Source of the DNA: Sphingomonas_B tabacisoli | Lineage (GTDB): Bacteria; Pseudomonadota; Alphaproteobacteria; Sphingomonadales; Sphingomonadaceae | DNA length: 64,000 nt | Assembly: GCF_042678385.1 (NCBI RefSeq) | Contig: NZ_JBHUDY010000001.1 | Coordinates: 1,860,001-1,924,000, forward strand | Direction: 5' to 3' | In this document: piece after piece, positions 42,297 through 49,974 of the stretch | Position numbering within the stretch: position 1 is the first letter of the stretch | Layout: every line of letters begins with the position of its first letter | Notes under the pieces: generated by a model | Seen by the model: only the letters and a program-made list of their open reading frames with translations | Database searches by the model: none | What the model was told of the DNA's origin: nothing | Translations under genes and position numbers: made by a program

Positions 42297-45077
42297 CTAG
42301 CGAGGATTTCCCATGAGGATAAATGGCGCCCAGAGGAACGGATCGCTCTGGTCAATCGAAGATAGCATCTTGACCTGAGCCCGCCGTAACGCCTCTGCCT
42401 TTCCCACGTGGCCTTCTTTTAATGTGGTATAAAAGTCTGCCATCAGGGCGGGTGACGCCTTGTCCGCTACGCTCCACAAGCTGGCGAGCACACTTTTGGC
42501 CCCCTTATTTTGAACGAGCGCGCCCAATCCTTCTATTTCTACGCCGGTGCCCTCACCCCCTACTGCCGTTTCACAGGCCGATAGAGTTACCAGTTCGATA
42601 CCACGGAAGCGCAAGCGCGGCGAACGATTGATCTCCGTCAAAGTCAGTTTCTGGCCGTCGCCCAAGAGCAGAAACGAACTTGACTCAGCGCCAGGCAGCA
42701 AGATGAAGTGGCTGGCAAGGTGGAGCACGGGCTTGGGCTGAGCGAGCGAGTTCTCAAGCGCGCTTAAAGTGAATTCTCCATCCAGTGCCGCTTGCCCACG
42801 GAGCACTCCATTGGTTGCACCCAACAGCGTATCGAGCTCCTGTTTCACTGCTGGTAATGCTGGCAGTCCGTCCAACGGGCGACTGACGCCGAAGCCGGAA
42901 GCTTCTGCTGTTGGCGCGACAGGGGACTCAAATCTAGTTTGGACAGCCGGCGTGTAGAAGGCCGAGGCGTAGCGGGATACAAGATAGGCAGACCCGTCAT
43001 ATAGTGCGGCGAAGGGCGCATAGCGCAGCTGGCCCTGAAGGTTGAGCAAGATAGTATCGGCGCGAGAATCATCTACGTCCTGCCGGATGGGCTTAAATAG
43101 CAAGTCGTAAAGACGGTTCAGCTTCGACTTGGCCTGAGTTTCGTGCTGGGCCAGTTCGCTATCGCTGACGGTTCGATAACGATCAATCTCTGAGCGTGCC
43201 TCTGCAATCGTCTGAAAGACGCTTTCGCGCGAGACCGGCAATGCAACGTGCTTAAAGGTAGTGGGCGTAGTCAGGAAAAAGTGGAGGCTTTTTGGCAGCG
43301 CTACAATCTGCAGAAGGACTGTACGGGGTCCGGCCTCGGTCAGCAGCGACTGCAGCCGCTCACCACTGTCAACCTGAAGAGCTAATGCCTCGTCGCGAGC
43401 TCCGGCACCAGGCATGGCTTTTACATCAGAGAGCCAAGTCTCAATCTCTCCTTTGTATGTTGCATAGGCGCTGTCCGAGAGCTTCTGCAGGTCAGCGAGC
43501 TTCGCCGCTCGGGCCGGATCATCAGTTGCTTCGGATTGTAACGACGCAAGCTCCTCCTGGACTTTGCTGGGCCGAGACCGCCACGCGTCAAGCTGAGCGA
43601 TCCATGCTTTCTCGTGGGCCGACAGAGCGATCTCGGTCGTGCCGGTTTGTGGCGCTCCGCGAACCAGTAACCTGAACTCGTCGGCCTTGAGTAAACGCCC
43701 CACTTGCTCAGCTTCAAGGAACCGACCGCGCTCAATCAGGAGCTCTTGAAGAGTTTCATAGTCGCCGATCCGTCGAGTATCGATGCCCGGAGTTGGTTGG
43801 CCTGAGCGGCTGCTGCTGCGGATCAGCTCATTGCTGTTAACCGCCTGCTTGAGAAAAAATATTGCGCGATCCGTATCATGCGCTCTCTCACGCATGAACT
43901 GCGCCACAGAAGAGAACAATTCCGCAGCGTCGTTGGGCTTTCCAGCAAGTTGCCCCAGCGACGACAGTGCGGCTGCGATATCTGAGCGCGCTTGTTCGTC
44001 CTGACCGAGCTGCGTTTCCGCACGGACGAGCTGCGCACGGAACCTCAGCGTCTCGTAATAAGTAGGCCCGTACCGATTTAATCGGTCGCTGAGCGCGTGG
44101 CGCAGTAGTGGTATCGCCTCGGCCGGCCGCCCTTCCCGAAGCAGCAGTCGTCCCAAAGAGCCCTTGTAATATGCTGTGTCGACGTCATCTTCGCCATAGC
44201 GCTTCGCAGAAGTGGAGAGCACATCCCTAAGGATCGTATCGGCTTGAGATAAGCGTCCGGTCTCTTGCAAGAAGAATGCGTAGTTGTGCTGAACCGTTAG
44301 ACGTGTACGGCTGTCAAACTCGTCGACCTCTCGGAAGCATTTTAGCGATTCCTTATACCAATTCTCAGCTCTTTCCAAGTCATGCTTCAGCAAGGCAACA
44401 TCGGCTACCTTGTTGAAGTCAGCGCAGAAGCGCACATTATATACTATTTCGTTACTCCTCATAAGGAGCGCAGTAAATCTTTCCGCGGCATCAACCTGTT
44501 GCGTGTTTATATAAAATGAAGACAGCGACCCTAAAGTGTCATTTGATTGACGGCTGGTTTCACCATGTTGCTTGATGCTGTATGCGTGCAGAGCAAGCAA
44601 AATCCGCTCAGCTTGGTTTTCTCGACCGGTGTCCTCGTAAATAAAAGCCAGAAGATCCGCATACGGGTCGATGAGAGCTCCGGGCGGGAGCCCCCGCAGC
44701 TTTCCTTCGTCTCGGCTCGCTTTAAGTAGTATTTGCTCGGCTTCAGGTAGGGCCCCTTCGTTGTAGAGGGACTGAGCGAGCTTCATCTCCGCCTTCAGAG
44801 TCTTCTTGTCAGCAGGCCCATATTGGGCCTCCAACCTTTTGACCAACGGACGGCCGACTTCGACGGCCTTTAGGTATTGGCCGCTCCGGTAGAACCCATA
44901 TAGCTTCACAAGTCCGGCATCAGACGCATCCGGCGGCAGATCGGCCTCATCTCCAGCGCCCCGCATTGGTCTTTCGGGCTTTTGCGGGGCCGCCAACGTG
45001 TATGATCCGGCCAGTAACCCTAATGCACACGCAATCGGCCCAACAAGCTTGCAAACGGCTTTTCGAGCGACTCGCAT
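42297..45077 (-). CDS. Secreted TPR-CHAT protein (caspase-like peptidase domain)
   Basis: About 926 residues. A signal-like N-terminus (MRVARKAVCKLVGPIACALG, then LLAGSYTLAAP) precedes many tetratricopeptide-type repeats (residues about 60-450, such as AQSLYNEGALPEAEQILLKA and LGRLLLREGRPAEAIPLLRH). A helical linker leads to a C-terminal CHAT domain with the catalytic dyad in VLHLASHF (His about 790) and LVTLSACETAVGGEG (Cys about 835), ending WAPFILMGNPR. CHAT domains are caspase/separase-like cysteine peptidases. Export makes it unlike cytosolic CHAT defence proteases. ATG 45077 is supported by GGGAGG six bases ahead. Substrate unknown. Confidence 0.85.
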   Translation of the reverse strand: MRVARKAVCKLVGPIACALGLLAGSYTLAAPQKPERPMRGAGDEADLPPDASDAGLVKLYGFYRSGQYLKAVEVGRPLVKRLEAQYGPADKKTLKAEMKLAQSLYNEGALPEAEQILLKASRDEGKLRGLPPGALIDPYADLLAFIYEDTGRENQAERILLALHAYSIKQHGETSRQSNDTLGSLSSFYINTQQVDAAERFTALLMRSNEIVYNVRFCADFNKVADVALLKHDLERAENWYKESLKCFREVDEFDSRTRLTVQHNYAFFLQETGRLSQADTILRDVLSTSAKRYGEDDVDTAYYKGSLGRLLLREGRPAEAIPLLRHALSDRLNRYGPTYYETLRFRAQLVRAETQLGQDEQARSDIAAALSSLGQLAGKPNDAAELFSSVAQFMRERAHDTDRAIFFLKQAVNSNELIRSSSRSGQPTPGIDTRRIGDYETLQELLIERGRFLEAEQVGRLLKADEFRLLVRGAPQTGTTEIALSAHEKAWIAQLDAWRSRPSKVQEELASLQSEATDDPARAAKLADLQKLSDSAYATYKGEIETWLSDVKAMPGAGARDEALALQVDSGERLQSLLTEAGPRTVLLQIVALPKSLHFFLTTPTTFKHVALPVSRESVFQTIAEARSEIDRYRTVSDSELAQHETQAKSKLNRLYDLLFKPIRQDVDDSRADTILLNLQGQLRYAPFAALYDGSAYLVSRYASAFYTPAVQTRFESPVAPTAEASGFGVSRPLDGLPALPAVKQELDTLLGATNGVLRGQAALDGEFTLSALENSLAQPKPVLHLASHFILLPGAESSSFLLLGDGQKLTLTEINRSPRLRFRGIELVTLSACETAVGGEGTGVEIEGLGALVQNKGAKSVLASLWSVADKASPALMADFYTTLKEGHVGKAEALRRAQVKMLSSIDQSDPFLWAPFILMGNPR

Positions 45078-45349
45078 CGTGCGCCTCCCCCGGCGCATAA
45101 CCTCCGCCGAAGCTTGAGGAATTGCAATGATGACAGTCTGCGAGCAGGGGGGACCAGCCACGTGCGATGATGACCCTAATGCCCGTAAGGCGAAAGATCG
45201 CTTGCCCGCCCCGCCCGCGCGCGAACCTTATGCAGTACAGATCGTCCGCGCTGTCTCTTCTAGATCATCGGTGCTCAGATCAAAGCGGCTGTGGTGAAAG
45301 CGGTTTTCACCGATTGCGGACGTTGCCGTTCAACCTGCAATTTGACGGA

Positions 45350-46003
45350 TCAGCCGGAAGCGAGCTTCATCCCCCGGCGCCGAATTGCACTTCCCACCAA
45401 GCCAAGACCTCCGATCATCATCGCCCAGGTTGCGGGTTCCGGTACGCGTGTCAGCGAAACGTCGGCGACCCACAGGAACGTACCGCTCGGATTGATTGAG
45501 TTCCCAAACCCTCTGTTCGCGTCTGGATAATTATACGAGTTCGAGAAATAGAACTCGCTCGGAGTGCCCGCCGGCTTGTTGAACACAAACGTGATGCTCT
45601 CTCTGATCCAGCCGCTGTTTGCGGGTAGATCGAGCACCTTATCCAAGAGGTGCCAGCCGAAGCCCAGCGGTTCCTGAACGTCGGTGATCATCTCTGCCGA
45701 CCAAGCCATCGGATTTTGCACGAGGAAAGACAGCCGGTAAACTCCGGGCGTTGATGCCGTGAACCGCTGGAAGAGGTCGGCCCCCTTCGGCAATATGGCG
45801 TAGTTGCCGGGAATGCCCGGTGCCGTACTCTGGGTCACCCCAGCGCTCGTCCAGTCCGACCACGGCGTGAGGTTAGGGCCTGTTCCTATCGGTTGAAGAA
45901 ACGTTCCATCCTGCAGCAATGACGGCGCAGCGGATGCGGGCGATGCCGAGCCAGCCAATGCAGCAGCTATAAGGAAGAGCAATCTGGGTGATCCAGTCTT
46001 CAT
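45350..46003 (-). CDS. PEPxxWA-CTERM sorted exported protein
   Basis: About 217 residues. A signal peptide (LLFLIAAALAGSASPASAAP) precedes a beta-rich domain (LLQDGTFLQPIG, GVYRLSFLVQNPMAWSAEMI, IRESITFVFNKPAGTPSEFY) resembling carbohydrate-binding or DUF642-like modules. A typical exosortase tail follows: VPEPATWAMMIGGLGLVGSA, then IRRR. It is the second such protein in the window but lies within the island. The gap to the CHAT gene (45078-45349) holds no other gene. Confidence 0.82.
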   Translation of the reverse strand: MKTGSPRLLFLIAAALAGSASPASAAPSLLQDGTFLQPIGTGPNLTPWSDWTSAGVTQSTAPGIPGNYAILPKGADLFQRFTASTPGVYRLSFLVQNPMAWSAEMITDVQEPLGFGWHLLDKVLDLPANSGWIRESITFVFNKPAGTPSEFYFSNSYNYPDANRGFGNSINPSGTFLWVADVSLTRVPEPATWAMMIGGLGLVGSAIRRRGMKLASG

Positions 46004-46108
46004 GCTTCTCACTCCCCTGTTGAGGTCAACTCAACCTCTTCCGTCCCCAAAACGGGGACATTGTTGTTGGGCTATAATGACCTGCCCCTCAACACAAGGG
46101 GGCATCCG

Positions 46109-46357
46109 GTGCAGCGCAGTTGGGTGGCATCGCCCCAATACAGACACCTCATAGCGGCTCTTAAGGCAGTCCGTACGGAGCACAACGTCTCCCAAAGGGA
46201 ACTCGCCCGCCGGCTTCAGAAGCCACCATCCTTCGTGAATAAGATCGAGCTGTTAGAGCGGAGGCTCGATATCCTTGAGTTTGTGATGATCGCCCGGGCG
46301 CTGGAGTTGCCCGCCGACGAGCTTCTACGATTGATATCAGCCTCGCTCGGCGATTGA
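46109..46357 (+). CDS. XRE-family HTH transcriptional regulator
   Basis: An 82-residue protein dominated by a helix-turn-helix: LIAALKAVRTEHNVSQRELA, then RRLQKPPSFVNKIELLERRL and DILEFVMIARAL. GTG at 46109 is favoured by AAGGGGG (46096-46102) ahead. A palindromic site lies 60 bases beyond its stop (46419). It is a candidate regulator of island genes and a possible binder of the repeated palindromes; this is inference. Confidence 0.85.
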   Translation: MQRSWVASPQYRHLIAALKAVRTEHNVSQRELARRLQKPPSFVNKIELLERRLDILEFVMIARALELPADELLRLISASLGD

Positions 46358-46418
46358 TCAGAGCCTCCGCTCCGAGCTGCCTCAGTCCCATTTGAAGCCA
46401 GACTTTCGGCGGATTCTC

Positions 46419-46435
46419 GGTTCAAAGGTTGAACG
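46419..46435. repeat. 17-bp palindrome GGTTCAA-AGG-TTGAACG, copy 3
   Basis: Same element with one outer mismatch, in the 46358-46654 gap between the XRE gene and the 306-aa gene. Nothing else gene-like is seen in this gap, which is AT-rich near 46560-46620. Confidence 0.65.
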
Positions 46436-46654
46436 ACAGGCCCGCCGGTGGAGCGAATCACTAGCGGCGCTTTCCGGCATTTAGAGCAAGCTCGGGCCAA
46501 ACAGCCGCTAAAATTGAGTAGCATAAGTGCAACTGATCGGGATTCATAAGGCGGCGCAATGCTTTGACTCACTAATTGATTTTATTTTATCGTTGTAGAT
46601 CAGCCTTCTGATATGTGTATATGAGTTCGCCTCCATCGTTAATGTGAGGCAAAC

Positions 46655-47575
46655 ATGAATACCGAAGTGATTGCAAAGACTGTCGAGAAGCCGGTTTCTC
46701 TCGCAAGCATCCTGCCGACGCTGACTCCGCTTGCACAAGACGAGCAAGCCCCTGCCGTATTGCTGGCCTCGATCAAGGGGCAGTTCGATGATTACGGTCA
46801 AGCATTCGGACAGTCGCAATCCAAATTATGGAACTTGCTTGGGTCCTTGTATGAATCTCTGCCCCGCTTCGAGACAATTAAGGCCGCCAAAGCCGAGCTG
46901 ATCAACGAAGTGTGTGCCCTTCCTTCAGTGCAGGCGAACAAACGCTGGTTTCCAAGACAGAAGGAGCCCGATGACCTACTGGTTACCCTCCTCCTTGGAT
47001 TAGGGAAGAAACAGAAGGTCACAAAGAGCCAATGGCTGAAGGCCCTCAGGGCCGCTGCGGCACAGCACGTGAAGCGAACTCGGGTCGACTTCATTGCCTG
47101 GCTTGAACAAGTCGGCGGAGTTGCAGGGGCAGGTCGGAGCCTTCCTCCCGACGAAGCCAGAGCCAAAGAGGAAAAGCGGCAGCTCGAGGCCCGAATGACG
47201 GAGCTCAAGTCCCACTTCAAACAGCAAGAAGACGATCCGTTGATTGACTTCGACATAGGGGACGAGGCTGATCCTGGTGATCTGGTTCTAATTCTCGCTC
47301 ACGTAGAATTCGAGAAGGGGCAGAGTATGCGCCGCCTATCTAGGGCTACGGCTTACCTGTCGGACCCTAAGCTAGTCGTTCGAGTGGCTGAAGCCCTTAA
47401 GCGGTCTGAGGAACAGGAGAAGAGGTCGACGAAGCGTAAGATGCAGCAGCAGGAAGCGGCAAGGGCCAAGAACGCCAAGCGTTTAGATCCATCGGAGTAT
47501 GTTGGCTCTAGTATAGAGCACCTCTTCCCCGATGTTCCGCCCGTGATGCAGGATTCCCGCCCCCCTCCATGTTAG
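46655..47575 (+). CDS. Hypothetical 306-residue helical protein next to the integrase
   Basis: Sequence MNTEVIAKTVEKPVSLASIL leads into a helical body (SQSKLWNLLGSLYESLPRFE, KSQWLKALRAAAAQHVKRTR), a long charged helix (residues about 165-195) and a basic C-terminal coil (RSEEQEKRSTKRKMQQQEAA). GAGGCAAAC precedes the ATG. Mostly helical and charged, it could be DNA-binding or structural. It is convergent with the integrase gene with 19 bases between stops. No family recognised. Confidence 0.65.
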   Translation: MNTEVIAKTVEKPVSLASILPTLTPLAQDEQAPAVLLASIKGQFDDYGQAFGQSQSKLWNLLGSLYESLPRFETIKAAKAELINEVCALPSVQANKRWFPRQKEPDDLLVTLLLGLGKKQKVTKSQWLKALRAAAAQHVKRTRVDFIAWLEQVGGVAGAGRSLPPDEARAKEEKRQLEARMTELKSHFKQQEDDPLIDFDIGDEADPGDLVLILAHVEFEKGQSMRRLSRATAYLSDPKLVVRVAEALKRSEEQEKRSTKRKMQQQEAARAKNAKRLDPSEYVGSSIEHLFPDVPPVMQDSRPPPC

Positions 47576-47594
47576 AAGGGAGGGCGAGCACCCA

Positions 47595-48833
47595 TTACCT
47601 CCGTCTAAAGCTTTGAAGATCCTCAATTGAAAGGCGGTTATTGAGCCGCTTTAGATAAAAGCGGCTGAGCATCTCAACGCTGGTCCCGGCGTTCCGGGCA
47701 AGGATGAAGCTGTCCAGTCTGTCGCTATGGGTGATCCTCAGCATGAGCGCCGTATGCCGTAGGCTGTACATGGTTCGATCCAGCCCATCGATATTGGTCC
47801 GAAGTCCGGTCCGATCGAGCAATTCATTGAAGCGCAGTCGCATCTGCTTCATTGCCGTTTGTCGGTTCTGATACTGCGGCACGAAAAGGTGAGTGGTTGG
47901 CTTGGGTCCGACTCTGGCGGTGATACGCTCGTACACCCCCACCAGCGCAGGCATGGTTACTGACTCACGGTAGCCGGTCTTGCCAGCGCTGACCTTGAGG
48001 ATGAGACCTCGGTTCTTGCCGTCGTCGAAGGGCTCCACATGCTGGTGCCGCAGGTCCTTCCACTCGCTCGGACGAAGATAGGAACCGACCATGAAAACAA
48101 TGAAGTCGCCAAGCTCCTGCCAATAACGAAACTCCTCGACAGCTCCACGCCGTCTAGCTCCATGGGCCAACCCATAGGCAGTACGGTACAGCCTCTGATA
48201 CTCCTGCTTCTCCAGCCATGGACGAGGGTTGTCCTGCAACTTTATGCCCGGCAATCGAGGCAGTGAGCTGAGGTGCCGTTGCTCATGGGCGAATTTGAGT
48301 ACCTGGCTGAGGGACGAGAGTGTCCGCTTCTGAGTAGCTGGTGCAAGCTCCCCATCTCGGCTCATCTCGACCTGAAAGGCTAGATAGTCTCTGATCTCCG
48401 CCGTCTGGATGCTGTTGACGTCCTTGTCCTTGAAGTGAACGGCTAGGCCACCGCGGCCCAGCAGGGCCGCCTTGTGGTCCCTTGCCCTTCTAATCGCACG
48501 ATCATCGCTGCCAGCATCGGCTAAGCACTTTTCCAAGAATCGATCAGCGATCCGGTCGAACCTATGAACCGGAGCCGCTTTGATGCCGATTGGTGAATGA
48601 AAGCCCTGCTCCGCCAGCTTCCGCTGGAACAGGCATTCGATGTAATAGTCCTCCGCAAAGCGAGCTGCAGCCCTTTCGTCCGTAGTACCTGAGCTTTTGG
48701 TCTGCGCAGGGCGTCCGTTGATATGAAGATAAACTCGGGCATACCAGTTTGGACTTCCTCGCCCTTTGCTTTGTGGCTGCTTGTAAAGGTACAGCCCTTT
48801 CCGAATTTTGATTGATTGCGTTTTGAGATGCAT
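47595..48833 (-). CDS. int: Tyrosine integrase of the genomic island
   Basis: A 412-residue phage-type integrase. The N-terminal arm/core-binding region (WYARVYLHINGRPAQTKSSG, ATQKRTLSSLSQVLKFAHEQ) precedes a catalytic domain with R254 (SYLRPSEWKDLR), K285 (SAGKTGYRE), R359 in MYSLRHTALML (Tyr takes the first His position, as in other members) and the nucleophile Y393 (LSRFYLKR). It lies about 115 bases from the tRNA-Thr attachment site and reads away from it, the usual layout for islands at tRNA genes. It should catalyse integration and excision between the 51-bp repeats. Confidence 0.93.
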   Translation of the reverse strand: MHLKTQSIKIRKGLYLYKQPQSKGRGSPNWYARVYLHINGRPAQTKSSGTTDERAAARFAEDYYIECLFQRKLAEQGFHSPIGIKAAPVHRFDRIADRFLEKCLADAGSDDRAIRRARDHKAALLGRGGLAVHFKDKDVNSIQTAEIRDYLAFQVEMSRDGELAPATQKRTLSSLSQVLKFAHEQRHLSSLPRLPGIKLQDNPRPWLEKQEYQRLYRTAYGLAHGARRRGAVEEFRYWQELGDFIVFMVGSYLRPSEWKDLRHQHVEPFDDGKNRGLILKVSAGKTGYRESVTMPALVGVYERITARVGPKPTTHLFVPQYQNRQTAMKQMRLRFNELLDRTGLRTNIDGLDRTMYSLRHTALMLRITHSDRLDSFILARNAGTSVEMLSRFYLKRLNNRLSIEDLQSFRRR

Positions 48834-48947
48834 AGTCCGATTTACTGATGAGCGACATTGCCCTAAGGAATCGGACTATAATAGGCACTATAATAAAGCC
48901 AAGGACGACCTTCGTCCCGGCTTAAGTGCTTGATCTTGCTGGATTCT

Positions 48948-48998
48948 CTGGTGCCGCTTGCAGGACTCGAACCTGCGACCCCCGCATTACGAATGCGA
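48948..48998. repeat. attR: 51-bp repeat inside tRNA-Thr at the right end of the island
   Basis: Identical to 35583-35633. Runs from the base next to the CCA end to the anticodon loop of the intact tRNA-Thr (minus-strand gene). Integration kept the tRNA whole because the island supplies the same 3' half. Confidence 0.92.
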
Positions 48999-49024
48999 TG
49001 CTCTACCAACTGAGCTAAAGCGGC
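48949..49024 (-). tRNA. tRNA-Thr (CGT anticodon), island integration target
   Basis: A 76-base cloverleaf on the minus strand. Acceptor GCCGCTT pairs with AAGCGGC; D arm TAGCTCAGTTGGTAGAGCA; anticodon stem-loop CGCATTCGTAATGCG with anticodon CGT; T arm GGTTCGAGTCC. 3' ACCA is encoded. The only complete copy of this tRNA here; its 3' half is repeated at 35583. Confidence 0.96.
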
Positions 49025-49098
49025 CCGTGAGGCGAGGGGCGCGCTTAACAGCGGCAGGCGGTGCTGGCAAGCGGCGGTTTGAGCCTTATGTCTATGGC

Positions 49099-49968
49099 GT
49101 GTCTGTCCGTTATCCCCATGCTGATCCCGACGCGCTGCCGTTCCTGCGGCCGCTGAAGCGGCGCATCGCTTCGGAAGTGGTGTCGATCTTCAACGATCGC
49201 GCCAAGGGTCAGAAGCCGGTGCAGCGGCGTCCGGACGGGCTGTTCGGGCCGCAATCCGTCGTCTGGCGCGTGCATGGCGACGTGACCGCGATGATGGTCG
49301 GCGGCATCTCCGGCCTGCTGCTGCAAATGCTGCACCCGGCGGTGCTGGCCGGCGTGTGGGATCATTCGAACTTTCGCGACGACATGCTGGGCCGGCTGCG
49401 CCGCACCGCGCGGTTCATCGCTCTGACTAGCTATGGCGGCGGCGAAGACGCCGAAGCAGCGATCGCGCGCGTGCGCTCGATCCACGCGCAGGTCGGCGGC
49501 GTTCTGCCCGACGGCAGCTCCTATCGCGCCGACGATCCGCGGCTGCTCGCCTGGGTGCATGTGACGGAAGCGTCGAGCTTCCTCGCCGGCTGGATCCGAT
49601 ATGCCGAGCCACGCATGCCCGCCGCTGATCGCGACCGCTATTTCGCCGAAATGGCGCGGCTGGGCGAAGCGCTGGGCGCCGATCCGGTGCCGCGCAGCCA
49701 GGTCGAGGCGCAGCGACTGATCGAGGAAATGCGGCCGGAGCTGGGCGTCGACGCCCGCACGCGCGAGGTCGCAGGGCTGGTGCTCGACTCCCCGGCGCAC
49801 AAGCCGAGCGCCGAGCCCCTGCACAAACTTACCATGCAGGCGGCGGTCGATCTGCTGCCCGACTGGGCGCGGCGCATGCACGGACTGAGCGGGCCCGGAC
49901 CGCTGGCGCCGCTGGTCCGCGCCGGCACCAGCGGCGTCGCGCGGACCTTGCGCTGGGCCTTCGCCTGA
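49099..49968 (+). CDS. MpaB-like oxygenase (DUF2236)
   Basis: About 289 residues of the MpaB/rubber-oxygenase-like haem family. Features are WRVHGDVTAMMVGGISGLLL, MLHPAVLAGVWDHSNFRDD (with conserved His/Asp), RTARFIALTSYGGGEDAEAA and LLAWVHVTEASSFLAGWIRY. Function of bacterial members is mostly unknown. No ATG is available near the expected N-terminus. GTG at 49099 is a reasonable choice; GTG at 49027 would begin right at the tRNA. Converges on the hydrolase gene with 6 bases between stops. Confidence 0.82.
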   Translation: MSVRYPHADPDALPFLRPLKRRIASEVVSIFNDRAKGQKPVQRRPDGLFGPQSVVWRVHGDVTAMMVGGISGLLLQMLHPAVLAGVWDHSNFRDDMLGRLRRTARFIALTSYGGGEDAEAAIARVRSIHAQVGGVLPDGSSYRADDPRLLAWVHVTEASSFLAGWIRYAEPRMPAADRDRYFAEMARLGEALGADPVPRSQVEAQRLIEEMRPELGVDARTREVAGLVLDSPAHKPSAEPLHKLTMQAAVDLLPDWARRMHGLSGPGPLAPLVRAGTSGVARTLRWAFA

Positions 49969-49974
49969 CGCCGG

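Larger units (their letters stand above)
35583..48998. mobile_element. Genomic island (about 13.4 kb) integrated in tRNA-Thr(CGT)
   Basis: Bounded by a 51-bp perfect direct repeat of the tRNA-Thr 3' half (35583-35633 and 48948-48998). A 412-residue tyrosine integrase lies next to the intact tRNA. The interior is visibly less GC-rich than the flanks and has looser gene spacing. Contents: secreted unknown, SIR2-like protein, 134-aa protein, small tyrosine recombinase, Rep-like unknown, lipoprotein, AlbA_2 protein, TPR-CHAT protein, PEP-CTERM protein, XRE regulator and a 306-aa unknown. No transfer genes or phage structural genes are seen, so it is an integrative island rather than a complete prophage or conjugative element. 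Confidence 0.9.

Noticed and set aside
40248..46435. Integron attC sites
   Set aside because: The repeated palindromes do not fit the RYYYAAC/GTTRRRY core pattern and no integron integrase is present.
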